Position numbers and translations under genes: made by a program
The notes under the pieces: model-generated
The model's database searches: none
Seen by the model: only the letters and a program-made list of their open reading frames with translations
Told to the model about the DNA's origin: nothing
Source: a virus
Length of the DNA: 64,000 nucleotides
IMG/VR virus record: IMGVR_UViG_3300036780_000119
Coordinates: 36,467-100,466 of that record
Strand: one strand, 5' to 3'
Shown here: piece after piece, positions 15,138 through 23,314 of the stretch
Numbering within the stretch: the stretch's first letter is position 1
Layout: every line of letters starts with the position of its first letter

Positions 15138-18100
15138 CTAGTTGGGGCGGCCGATGCGGGCGCGGCGGCCGTCGTTGATGGCCATGGCGGTGAACGCCTG
15201 CCGGACGCGGGATTCCATCGCCGTGGCGGCCCATTCGTCGGGGAACTGGGCGATGTAGGTGTTTGAGCCCGCGCCGGGGTGCCCGGCCCGGTGGAGCTGG
15301 CTGGCCGGCAGCACAACCTCGGGTTTGCCGGTCAGGTTCGCGGCCAGGGTGAGACCCGGCGGCAAGATGCCGCCGCGGTCATACCAGCCGTGCGAAAGCT
15401 CATGCGCCCAGGCGTTGTCCGGGCCGCCGTAGGTTGCCTTGATGTAGCCGAGACCCCACCGGATCTGTGTTTCGGGGTTGGTGAGGTAGTCCGCGCCGGC
15501 GGCGGCCATTTTCGACGCCGGGAGGGACTGCGGGATACCGTATGCGCCGCTCGGGTTGGCCGCGTTCCACCGCCAGCCCGATTCGCGGGTCCACAGCAGG
15601 TCCAGCGCCGGCCACTGATCGGCCCAGCCCATCGTGGCGATCAGCCGTTTGGCGATCGACTGGGCCGGCCCGGTGGCCGCCACGGCACCGGGAATGCCAA
15701 ACCCGGATGCCGCTGCGGTGGCGGCGGTTTTGATGGCGGACTTCATCGCCGACACCATGGAGCTGGTCATGTCGCTGGTGAAGTTGTTCACCATGTTCGT
15801 CGCGTACTTGCCGTCCAGCACGTTTTTGTTGCCGGCCAGGACGAGGCCGCCGTCGGCGAAACCGGGGATGCTGCCGCGCAGGTGATCGACCAGGCCGGCC
15901 GAGACCATTTTCGCCGGGACGATCAGCTCACCCTTGGACACGCGGGCGAACACGTCATCGGCGGTCGCGGTCGTGCCGGCGTGCACGTAGGCCCCGCTGG
16001 CACCAGATACCGGCGTGGTGCCGCCCTGGGTGGCGTGCCCGCTTTCACCCTGGAAGTACGCGCCCTGCTGGTGGATCGAATACTGGCCTTTGCCGGTCAT
16101 CGACAGGTAAAAACCCTCTTTGGGAGGGATTTTCTTGATGGCGCCGGTCAGGTTGTTGACATCGATTTTGGCCTGGCCGGCGGTCAGCCCGGTTTTCTCC
16201 AGGTCTTTAATCAGCTGGGCGCGGGCGCCACGCCCGGCGTCGGTGTTCTGCGTGTTGTTCCGGACATCGGTGTTGTAAGCCTCAAGTGCCTTGCTCAGGG
16301 TGCTGGTCTGGGTTTGCCCCTGATGCATTGAATCCCACAGCGCGGTCGCCGCGGTTTTGCTGATACCCAGTTTTTGCGCCAGCTGGGCGATCTGCTGCTG
16401 CACGTTCTGGATTTTCGAGCCGGTGGCGCTGAACGGCTGATTGCGGAAGGTGTCCCACAGCACCTTCGCCTGGTAGTTGGTGGCACCCATTCCCTCGGCG
16501 AACGTCATGAATGCCTGCCGCGCTTCCCCCACATTGTGCAGGGTGCCGATGAGGGTGTTGCCGACCCGTTTCGTCGCCGCCGCCACCTGGCTGCTGGCGA
16601 GGCTGTGATGGGCCATCGCCTCGGCGAAATTATTGAATGATGCCTGGCCGCCGTGTGCGATGAAAATCGCGGTGGACATGGCATTGGTGAGGGTGGTGCC
16701 AAGCGCCGTGGACAGCCGCTTGACGTCGCGGGCCAGCCCGGCCGCGTCGACGGTCAGCGTGGTCGTTGCCTTGTCGGTGCGGGCCAGCCCGGTGGCGGGT
16801 TTCCCGGCCCATTCGGCCAGCTGCTTGAAACTGTCGGCCGCGGGGTAGCCGCCCTGCTGGGCCAGTGCGTACAGTTCGGCGGTCGCGGACTTGCTGCCCT
16901 TCACCGACGGCAGCAGCGTCGCGACAAGCCCCTTGATGCCGTCGGTGAGCAGGTGGTAGCCCTTGGTGCCGTCCCCGGCGGCGCTGGCCAGGGTCATCAG
17001 GTTGTCCGCCTGGGTCTGGGCAGCGCCGATGGTCTGCTGGAACTGCATCCGGGCGGCGATGCTGGACGTGTTCAGCCCGTCCAGGGACACCTTGGTGGCC
17101 TTGGCTGCGGAGCCGCTGCCGGACATGTCCTTGTTCAGCGTCGCCAGCTGCTGGGCGAACTGGCTGAACCCGGTCTCACCGCCGGACACGGTTTTGAAGA
17201 ACGCATCCCAGCCGCCGGTCACCTTAGCGATCGAGGACTGCTGCTGCAGCGTCGCGAAGGTGACCGCGTTGACGCTGTTGCCGAGCAGCCCCGCCTGGAT
17301 ACCGGCGGCTTTGTAGCCGTCCTTCAGGTTCTGGACCTTGATCGCCATCGTGGCGACGGAGTCACCGGCCCGCACCCCGGCCAGGTTCATGATCGCCAGC
17401 GACTGGGAGTAGGTGTGCCCCTGGGTGATCAGGTTCCCGGTCTCGGTGAACAGGTTTTTCTGTTTCCCGAGCAGCTGACCGATTTCGGCGTTGTATTTGG
17501 AAATGTCGATGCGGGCGGCTTCGGCACCGGCGCCGGCGTGGCCGAAAATGGCGGTGAAGATGCCGCCGATGGCCTTGATCTGGCCCAGGCCGGGCCCCTG
17601 GGAACCCATGACGTGGCCGAGGTTCGCGAACGCATGCCCGACACCCATGATCCAGTTCGGGACGCCCTGGGTGAAGAACTCGCCGAGCTGGGTCCAGAAC
17701 CCGCCGGACTGCATCTGCTTGAGTTCGCTGCCAGAGGTGGTGGCCGCGATTTTGGTGTTGAGCTGGCCGATCGCGACGCCGATGTCGGTGATCGCGGTGG
17801 ATGCCTGGTCGGTGTCGATCCGCTGGTTGATCGTGTCGATGAACTTCCGCGCCGCCGGGGTGCCCTGCGACGCCTGGTAGGTGAAGTAGCCGATCGCCGC
17901 GGACGCGGTGGCGATCCACCCCCACGGGCTGGTGACGGCGAACTTGAGAAGGTTCTTGAAACTGGTCCCAGACTTGACCGCGTCAACCTGCTTGGCGCTG
18001 AGATAGCCGAGCCCCCGGCCCGCAGCCAGCAGCGGCGCGGACAGCACCTTGGACCACAGCCACAGGCCATGCAGGGCAAGAACGGTTTGCACGATCGGTG

Positions 18101-19619
18101 CTGGCAGTTCGGTGAACAGTTTCAGCAGTTCCGCGGCGCCCTGCACAATGTCCAGCAGGTAGTGGGCGATGCCCGGGTCTTCCTTGAGCAGGTTGCCCAG
18201 CGCCTGCCCCAGGGTGCCGACGATGTGGCCGAACTGCTGCAGGTAGCCGACACCGGACTGGAGCAGCGAGCCGAACCCGCCTTGTGCCTTAACCCACAGG
18301 TCGATCTTGGCGATCCAGTCGTCAAAGACCGTGACAACCTGCCGGGCGGTGCTGTTGAACGCGCCGGTGTTCGACTCGACCGCACGCAGCGCGCCGCCGT
18401 AGGCCTCGATGGTCTGCGGCGCCATCGCCTTGTTCAGGTTGTCGAACGAGCCGGTGATCGGCTTGAGGTGGGTGCCGAAGGAGTCGCCGACCTGGGTGAG
18501 CGCCATCCAGTGCGTGTACAGATCCTGGGTGCTGTTCACCATGGCGGTGATGCCGGCGGCTGCCGCCACGGTGGCCAGCCCGACGGACAGCATCGCTTCG
18601 GCGACGCCGTCCAGGGCGACGTGCCACAGCTTGACCCCGCCGATGGTGCCGGTCAGCCAGCCGAACCGGCCACCCGCACCGCCGAGCACCCCGCGGCCCC
18701 CACCGCCGGCGGCGCCCCCGGCGGCGTTGGCTGCCAGGTTGGTGCTGATCGCGGCCCGGATCGCCGCCAGCCGGGCCAGCCCGGCAGCACCCAGGCTGGG
18801 CAGGATCGGCACCGTCACCGGCCGGTGGGTCGCGGCCACGAGCTGCGCCCAGGCGGCGACAAGGGACGGCTTGTTCAGGCTGGCACCCAGCGGGACCGTG
18901 CCGCCGGGCAGCAGGTGCAGGCCGGCCCGGAACGCTGCCTGCGCCCGCGCCAGCGACGTCTGATTCAGGCTGATGTTCAGCGGCAGCTGGCCGCCGTGGG
19001 CGATGCCGGTGGCGGCGCGGAACTGGGCGAGCGCCTGCGTCAGGGACGTCTGGTTCAGGTTCACATCCAGCGGGATGCTGCCGCCGTGGGCGATGCCGGT
19101 GGCGGCGCGGAACGCCGCCATGGCCCGCTGCAGGCTGGGGTAGTCGAAGTCCACGACCAGGGGCAGCCGGCCACCGGTCAGCAGCCCGGTGGCGGTGCGG
19201 AACTGGGCCGCGGCCTTGGCCAGCGACCCGGTGTTGAGGGCAAAGTTCAGGTCGATGGTGCCGCCGGGCAGCAGCCCGAGCGCGTCCCGCGCGGCGGCCT
19301 GCGCACGGGCGAGGGATGCCTTGTCGGTGTCGAATTTGATCGGCACCGTCTGGCCGGCCAGCGGCCCGAGCGCGGCCTTGGCCTTGGCCGCCGACGCGGG
19401 GTCCACGTTGAACCGCAGCGGCACCGACTTGCCGGCCACCAGCGGCCCAAGCGCGGCCTGCGCTTTGGCCACGGAGTCTTTGTCGATGGTGAACTTGACC
19501 GGGACGCTCGTGTCGAGGGCGGCGAGCGCGGTTTTGAGGTCAGCCTGGGTTTCGGCGAGGAAACCCCGCATGTCCGGGAGGATTCCGACCCGGGCGGTGC
19601 CGACCAGGACTCCAGGCAT
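15138..19619 (-). CDS. Tail tape measure protein with lytic-transglycosylase-like domain
   Basis: 1493 residues; ATG with GGAGG seven bases upstream. About 20-290 holds some nine repeats of 35-40 residues (helix, then an LPLxVNLN-type strand). Hydrophobic segments follow around 335-365 and 560-580. The middle is helical. About 1330-1405 resembles an SLT-type lysozyme fold: TRESGW with the catalytic Glu, GAYGIPQ, then W-G-L-G-Y-I. Length suggests a tail of roughly 220 nm at 0.15 nm per residue. The lytic domain would help open the wall during DNA injection. Confidence 0.85.
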   Translation of the reverse strand: MPGVLVGTARVGILPDMRGFLAETQADLKTALAALDTSVPVKFTIDKDSVAKAQAALGPLVAGKSVPLRFNVDPASAAKAKAALGPLAGQTVPIKFDTDKASLARAQAAARDALGLLPGGTIDLNFALNTGSLAKAAAQFRTATGLLTGGRLPLVVDFDYPSLQRAMAAFRAATGIAHGGSIPLDVNLNQTSLTQALAQFRAATGIAHGGQLPLNISLNQTSLARAQAAFRAGLHLLPGGTVPLGASLNKPSLVAAWAQLVAATHRPVTVPILPSLGAAGLARLAAIRAAISTNLAANAAGGAAGGGGRGVLGGAGGRFGWLTGTIGGVKLWHVALDGVAEAMLSVGLATVAAAAGITAMVNSTQDLYTHWMALTQVGDSFGTHLKPITGSFDNLNKAMAPQTIEAYGGALRAVESNTGAFNSTARQVVTVFDDWIAKIDLWVKAQGGFGSLLQSGVGYLQQFGHIVGTLGQALGNLLKEDPGIAHYLLDIVQGAAELLKLFTELPAPIVQTVLALHGLWLWSKVLSAPLLAAGRGLGYLSAKQVDAVKSGTSFKNLLKFAVTSPWGWIATASAAIGYFTYQASQGTPAARKFIDTINQRIDTDQASTAITDIGVAIGQLNTKIAATTSGSELKQMQSGGFWTQLGEFFTQGVPNWIMGVGHAFANLGHVMGSQGPGLGQIKAIGGIFTAIFGHAGAGAEAARIDISKYNAEIGQLLGKQKNLFTETGNLITQGHTYSQSLAIMNLAGVRAGDSVATMAIKVQNLKDGYKAAGIQAGLLGNSVNAVTFATLQQQSSIAKVTGGWDAFFKTVSGGETGFSQFAQQLATLNKDMSGSGSAAKATKVSLDGLNTSSIAARMQFQQTIGAAQTQADNLMTLASAAGDGTKGYHLLTDGIKGLVATLLPSVKGSKSATAELYALAQQGGYPAADSFKQLAEWAGKPATGLARTDKATTTLTVDAAGLARDVKRLSTALGTTLTNAMSTAIFIAHGGQASFNNFAEAMAHHSLASSQVAAATKRVGNTLIGTLHNVGEARQAFMTFAEGMGATNYQAKVLWDTFRNQPFSATGSKIQNVQQQIAQLAQKLGISKTAATALWDSMHQGQTQTSTLSKALEAYNTDVRNNTQNTDAGRGARAQLIKDLEKTGLTAGQAKIDVNNLTGAIKKIPPKEGFYLSMTGKGQYSIHQQGAYFQGESGHATQGGTTPVSGASGAYVHAGTTATADDVFARVSKGELIVPAKMVSAGLVDHLRGSIPGFADGGLVLAGNKNVLDGKYATNMVNNFTSDMTSSMVSAMKSAIKTAATAAASGFGIPGAVAATGPAQSIAKRLIATMGWADQWPALDLLWTRESGWRWNAANPSGAYGIPQSLPASKMAAAGADYLTNPETQIRWGLGYIKATYGGPDNAWAHELSHGWYDRGGILPPGLTLAANLTGKPEVVLPASQLHRAGHPGAGSNTYIAQFPDEWAATAMESRVRQAFTAMAINDGRRARIGRPN

Positions 19620-19654
19620 GGCGTGACCTCCCTCACCGGGGCTCGTGGAGGTAC

Positions 19655-19666
19655 GCTGACGTCAGC
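19655..19666. promoter_or_regulatory. 12-bp perfect palindrome between divergent genes
   Basis: GCTGACGTCAGC reads the same on both strands and lies 35 bases before the tape measure start and 23 bases before the lipoprotein start. It is the only strong symmetric element in this 70-bp divergent gap. A regulator site for the lipoprotein gene is plausible; no clear -35/-10 pair was seen. Confidence 0.4.
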
Positions 19667-19689
19667 CGTCAAGAGGGGGAAGGATTTAC

Positions 19690-20058
19690 ATGAGCATGCG
19701 CAGAACACGCGCCGCCGTGGTGGTGTGCGCGGTAGCCGCCGCGGTGGCCGGGTGTGCCGCATCCGGGCAGACGCCGGTGCAGCGTAATATCGCCGCGCAC
19801 CCGGCGGTGGCCTGTCCGGTGATCGCCGCGCAGGTGCGGGCGCTGAACCGGTACAGCAGTTTCCCCGGGCCGGTGGGTGACCCGGGCGCGGGGGAGCGGG
19901 AACTGGCCGGCGAGTTCGGCAACGTCAGCTCGGGGGCGGGCCGGCTCGCCGCCGCCGAAGTGACCTTCGCCAGCGACGTTTCGTCCCTGCCCGCCGGCAC
20001 GCCCGGGTATAACAGCACCGTGGCCGGTGACGTGGCCGCTCTCGCCCGCCTCTGCTAG
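19690..20058 (+). CDS. Secreted lipoprotein on the opposite strand of the tail operon
   Basis: 122 residues, ATG behind GAGGGGGAAGGA. The N-terminus is a lipoprotein signal: basic start (MRRTR), hydrophobic core to about residue 20, and a lipobox AVAG-C with Cys22 as the lipidated residue. The mature part is small, with Gly/Ala-rich helices and a final Cys. It is transcribed against the tail genes, and its end overlaps the end of the chaperone frame. Phage lipoproteins expressed alone often act in superinfection exclusion or prophage conversion; that role is inferred. Confidence 0.65.
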   Translation: MSMRRTRAAVVVCAVAAAVAGCAASGQTPVQRNIAAHPAVACPVIAAQVRALNRYSSFPGPVGDPGAGERELAGEFGNVSSGAGRLAAAEVTFASDVSSLPAGTPGYNSTVAGDVAALARLC

Positions 20059-20884
20059 CTGCCGCCCTCGCCGTGAATCAGGTGCAGCGGCGGGTCCTGC
20101 CCGGTCAGCTGCCGGTAGGCGGCAACGGTCAGCACCTTGCGTGGCCTGCCGGTCACACCCGGCCGGATGATCGGGTCGGGCCGGGGGACGCGGGTGCTGC
20201 TGCCACTGTTCACCGTCGAATACAGCCAGACCAGTTCCCGCATCGTGTCCACCGCCGCGGCGAGCAGCATCTGATCATGGGACCAGGGCCGCGCCGCCGG
20301 GTCTGCGTCCCCCGCCGCCTGGGCGGTGGCTTCGGGGATCTCGGTGCGGATCGCGGTCATCGTCGCCGACTCCGCGGGCAGATGCTGCACGAGCCGGCCC
20401 AGTTTCCGCCACGACAGGCGGCTGCCGGGCCGCCACAGGTCCAGCAGGTCCAGGTGGTAGTAGCGGTGCAGGTCGGCCTCTACTGCCCCGCCGTGCTCGT
20501 GGACGAGCCAGGCGAGGCGGCGGATTCCCCCTCATCCACCCCGGAATGCTCCTGCCAGGACTGCCACAGCTTGTTGTAGCCGCCGGTGCTGAGCCGGACC
20601 GCGGTGAACTTCTCCCACTGGCCGGCCAGGCCGGCTTTCAGCAGGTCGTGGATGGTGGCCTGCGCCGACATGACACCGTCGGGGCCTTCGCCGACATGCC
20701 AGTCCAGGTCGGCCATGTGCGGCATCTCGAACCGGTGGCCGCCGAGAGTGAAAACGAACGGCTCCCGCAGCGCCTCCGCCTGCCAGATGTCCAGGTCAAG
20801 CGCCACCGGCAGCCCGTTTCTCTTGTTTTCCAGTGGCGTGCCGTGGTTCTGCGGGCTGCGGGCCCTGGCGGATGTTCCTGCCAT
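20055..20884 (-). CDS. Tail assembly chaperone GT fusion (-1 frameshift product)
   Basis: Reading the upstream chaperone to the heptamer GGGGGAA and slipping back one base continues as GGA-ATC-CGC-CGC and stays open to 20055. The T part contains a conserved-looking stretch of the kind WLVHEHG, ADLHRYYHLDLLDLWR and RKLGRLVQHLP, typical of this family. The ribosome would make both short G and long GT, which chaperone the tape measure during tail assembly. The T part has no good start of its own. Order tube-G-GT-tape measure is the standard siphophage arrangement. Confidence 0.85.
20480..20884 (-). CDS. Tail assembly chaperone G
   Basis: 134 residues, ATG start. Key segment F-V-F-T-L-G-G-H-R-F-E-M-P-H-M-A-D-L-D-W, then a helical WEKFTA...YNKLWQSWQEHSG end, as in actinophage chaperones encoded just before the tape measure. 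The zero-frame product stops at 20480 after a short Ser/Gly/Thr tail. It partners with the frameshifted GT product. Confidence 0.8.
   Translation of the reverse strand: MAGTSARARSPQNHGTPLENKRNGLPVALDLDIWQAEALREPFVFTLGGHRFEMPHMADLDWHVGEGPDGVMSAQATIHDLLKAGLAGQWEKFTAVRLSTGGYNKLWQSWQEHSGVDEGESAASPGSSTSTAGQ
20525..20531 (-). promoter_or_regulatory. -1 ribosomal slippery heptamer GGGGGAA
   Basis: On the coding strand the zero-frame codons are GAG GGG GAA TCC. The heptamer G-GGG-GAA lets both tRNAs re-pair after a one-base slip. This is the X-XXY-YYZ type known from phage tail chaperone genes. The -1 frame is open on both sides of it. Confidence 0.8.
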
Positions 20885-20898
20885 AGGTCAGGCCTCTC

Positions 20899-21495
20899 TC
20901 AGGAGTTGGTCGCGGCCGGGGTGACCGGCGCGTTGTCGAGCCGGTAGCAGGTGACCCCGGCGTTGTCGGGGTAGCAGGTCAGGGTGCAGTCGAACTTGGC
21001 GACGTCGTTCTGGCTGTAGGCCACGTTCGCCCGGGTGGTGACCTCACCGACCGGGACGTAGAACTGCTGGAGGGTGGGCCCGTCGGCGAGCCGGAACAGC
21101 CACGCCCGCCGGTCAGGCACCGGCGTTGGCGAGTCCGCGACAGTGCGCAGCCCGGTGGTGCGGGTCAGCGACGACAGCGGCACCCGGAACATGACCGACT
21201 GGCAAATGTCCCGTTCGGCTTCGAGCATGACCACCTGGAACGTTTTCGCCTGCTCCGTGTACAAAACACGAAAGGGTGTCAGAATGCCAATGGCCATGAC
21301 ATTCGTGGTGGTTTCGGAAAAGCCTTCGGTGATGCCGGTCTGGTCACATGCGCCGACCGGGATCCACGACGCCGACGGGACGGTGGACGGGTCAGCGGGC
21401 GCGCCGGGCGGATCCCCGGCATAGTCCACGGTGAATGCGACAGCATTGCCCGCGTTGAGGGTAAGCGCCTCGTCACGGTCGACAACGAACGTCAT
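20899..21495 (-). CDS. Major tail tube protein
   Basis: 198 residues; ATG behind AGGAAAGG. It sits between the tail terminator and the chaperone, where siphophages encode the tube protein. The sequence is beta-rich with the features EGFSETTTNVMAIG and a long middle strand pair, consistent with a tube fold that stacks as hexamers around the DNA channel. The best-supported call is by position plus size. Confidence 0.75.
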   Translation of the reverse strand: MTFVVDRDEALTLNAGNAVAFTVDYAGDPPGAPADPSTVPSASWIPVGACDQTGITEGFSETTTNVMAIGILTPFRVLYTEQAKTFQVVMLEAERDICQSVMFRVPLSSLTRTTGLRTVADSPTPVPDRRAWLFRLADGPTLQQFYVPVGEVTTRANVAYSQNDVAKFDCTLTCYPDNAGVTCYRLDNAPVTPAATNS

Positions 21496-21513
21496 AATGG
21501 ATCGCCTTTCCTG

Positions 21514-21942
21514 TTATGCGGGCGCTGGGTGCAGATAGATTTCGTAGGTGGCGGTGCTGCGGCGCACATCCAGGTCCTGGTAGGTCATCCAGCCGGGGCC
21601 TTTGATGGTGTTGACCAGGCCGATGACGGCACCGCCGGTTACCGCGCCGGTCAGGTAGCGGGTGAGCAGAAGGTGGGCCTGCCGGCCCAGCAGCGACGCG
21701 CCGATCCGGTCGGCGGCGAACGCGTCCACGTCCACGATGGGCCGGTCGAGGATGCCTTCGAGGTCGCTGCCGCTGCTGCGGGCGACCGCCACGAGAGGCA
21801 CCGCACTGGCCAGGCCGGCGGGGGTTTCAGTGCAGGTGCGGACCGTGGCCGCGTACCGGGTGGTGAACTGGGCGGCCAGCCACGGCACCAGCACGGCCTC
21901 GATGTCGGGGAACAGCGCCGGCGCGGGAACCGGGGTGGTCAA
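21514..21942 (-). CDS. Tail terminator protein
   Basis: 142 residues; TTG start overlapping the upstream stop (TTGA). The pattern is an N-terminal helix (DIEAVLVPWLAAQF), beta strands with VPLVAV and RPIVDVDAFA, a helix (AHLLLTRYL) and final strands VRRSTATYEIYL. It matches the tail terminator/completion family, which caps the tube and binds the head connector. Confidence 0.7.
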   Translation of the reverse strand: MTTPVPAPALFPDIEAVLVPWLAAQFTTRYAATVRTCTETPAGLASAVPLVAVARSSGSDLEGILDRPIVDVDAFAADRIGASLLGRQAHLLLTRYLTGAVTGGAVIGLVNTIKGPGWMTYQDLDVRRSTATYEIYLHPAPA

Positions 21943-22292
21943 GCCGCGCCCCCGGCCGCCTGGAGCAGGGCAATGAGCAGCGTGTGATACCGCTGAATGT
22001 TTTTGTTGCCGTACTCGATGAACAGCGCTTCGGGGGCGTCGTTTTCCACCGTGGCCCAGGCCCGGTCGCTCAGCACGCGTGCGCCCGGCATCCCGGACAG
22101 GCCGTGATGCAGCCGGAACGATTCCTTGTAGCGGCCCCTGTGCGGGTCGTCGCCGCCGCCGACGGGTGCCTGCGCGATGGCCTGCGCCATGACAGCTTCC
22201 ATGCGGCGCACCATGTCGGCTTCCATGTCGGGGGTGCGGAGCAGTTCACCGACTGCGGCCTTGTCGAAATCGATGGACGTGACCTTGGCCAT
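21939..22292 (-). CDS. HK97 gp10-like head-tail protein
   Basis: 117 residues from ATG at 22292; the longer frame to 22403 starts with unlikely Arg-rich sequence. It shows the gp10 pattern: N-terminal helix, APVGGGDDPHRGRYKESF, a VENDAPEALFIEYGN motif and a last helix. Such proteins join head and tail. It lies between the head stopper and the tail terminator. Confidence 0.7.
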   Translation of the reverse strand: MAKVTSIDFDKAAVGELLRTPDMEADMVRRMEAVMAQAIAQAPVGGGDDPHRGRYKESFRLHHGLSGMPGARVLSDRAWATVENDAPEALFIEYGNKNIQRYHTLLIALLQAAGGAA

Positions 22293-22309
22293 GGAAAACG
22301 CACCCCCGG

Positions 22310-22699
22310 TCAGCCGGTGATTTTGATCAGTTCCACTTGCACGCATGCGGCGACGCCGGTGAAAGGTGACGTGTAGCTGCCGGGGACGCCGGCGACGCGC
22401 CACGTTTCGCCGCCGATCAGCACCTCATCGAGATCCCCAACCGGGGTGCCGGGCGGCAGGAACATCGTGTAACCGGCCGCGATGATGACTTCGCCTTGCA
22501 GTTCCTCAGCGAACGAGGAGCCGCGGGTGGCGCGGGGCGCGAGTTTCATCTGCAGCGGCACCAGGACGGCCTGCACCTGGAAGGAGGTTGTGACCGTGTA
22601 CACGTCGTTGCCGAGGTCGTCGGTGCCGGTGACGCCGCGCCGCTGGATGGTGACCGGGGTGCCGCCGGGCCAGTTGGAGGTGAGCGCGGGTGTGCTCAC
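22310..22699 (-). CDS. Head closure / stopper protein
   Basis: 129 residues, GTG start just behind AGGTGAG. Beta-rich with TPVTIQRRGVTGTDDLGNDVYT near the start and GETWRVAGVPGSYTSPFTG near the end, as in small phage head-closure proteins. These plug the portal after packaging. Its order relative to the gp10-like and terminator genes agrees. Confidence 0.65.
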   Translation of the reverse strand: MSTPALTSNWPGGTPVTIQRRGVTGTDDLGNDVYTVTTSFQVQAVLVPLQMKLAPRATRGSSFAEELQGEVIIAAGYTMFLPPGTPVGDLDEVLIGGETWRVAGVPGSYTSPFTGVAACVQVELIKITG

Positions 22700-22702
22700 C
22701 TG

Positions 22703-23314
22703 TCAGGCCCTCCGCCACAGCGACACCGGTTGCGCGGCCGGGGACGTGTGCAGCGACCAGCCCGCAGGAGGGTCTAGTGGCTCCAGCCCGCATGCCCGCG
22801 CCACTGCGAGCCGCCGGGCCCGGTCCCAGGTGGTGACACCTATCCAGGTCGCCGCCTCGCACGGGTACGGGCTGACCGGCCAGTCGAGTGCCAGCACGCC
22901 ACCGGGGCGCACCGCTCCGGCGAGAGCAGCGGTGATGCGGGCGCCGTCGTCCCAGCTGTGATGGATCAGGACCGCCAGGCATATGGCCGCATCCACCTCG
23001 AACCCGGCGAGCGCGGTGCCCTGGGTGAGGGCAACCGGAATGTGGGGTGCCCGGCGGGTCAGTTCGCGGAGCATTCTCGCGGACGCGTCGGCGGCGGTCA
23101 CGTCGTAGCCGAGCGCGGCGAGGGGGATGGTTACCCGGCCGTCGCCGCAGCCGAAGTCGATCACGCTCCAGTCAGCGGGGAGCAGCTTCGCGAGATGGCG
23201 TGCCTGGGCGGCACCGGACGCCCAGTAGGCGTCCTCAGAGACGTGTTCCCGGGTGGGGTGGATGCACGCCAGGTCCGCTTCGTCCCACGCCTGGATGACC
23301 GACTGGAAGGTCAC
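22703..23314 (-). CDS. Class I SAM-dependent methyltransferase within the connector genes
   Basis: 203 residues; the GTG start overlaps the glycosyltransferase stop. Motif I is VIDFGCGDG at 51-59 (SAM-binding glycine loop), followed by VTAADAS (acidic end of strand 2) and a DAAICLAVLIHH strand 4. This is a small-molecule or sugar methyltransferase type rather than a DNA methylase: no DPPY or PC motif. It is coupled to the glycosyltransferase and inserted between connector genes, so I infer that it modifies the glycan put on virion proteins or on the host surface. Confidence 0.75.
   Translation of the reverse strand: MTFQSVIQAWDEADLACIHPTREHVSEDAYWASGAAQARHLAKLLPADWSVIDFGCGDGRVTIPLAALGYDVTAADASARMLRELTRRAPHIPVALTQGTALAGFEVDAAICLAVLIHHSWDDGARITAALAGAVRPGGVLALDWPVSPYPCEAATWIGVTTWDRARRLAVARACGLEPLDPPAGWSLHTSPAAQPVSLWRRA

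Noticed and set aside
16653-19787. Plus-strand open frame of 1044 codons opposite the tape measure gene
   Set aside because: Antisense shadow with no ribosome site or domains; the minus-strand tape measure has clear repeats, TM segments and a lysozyme-like end.
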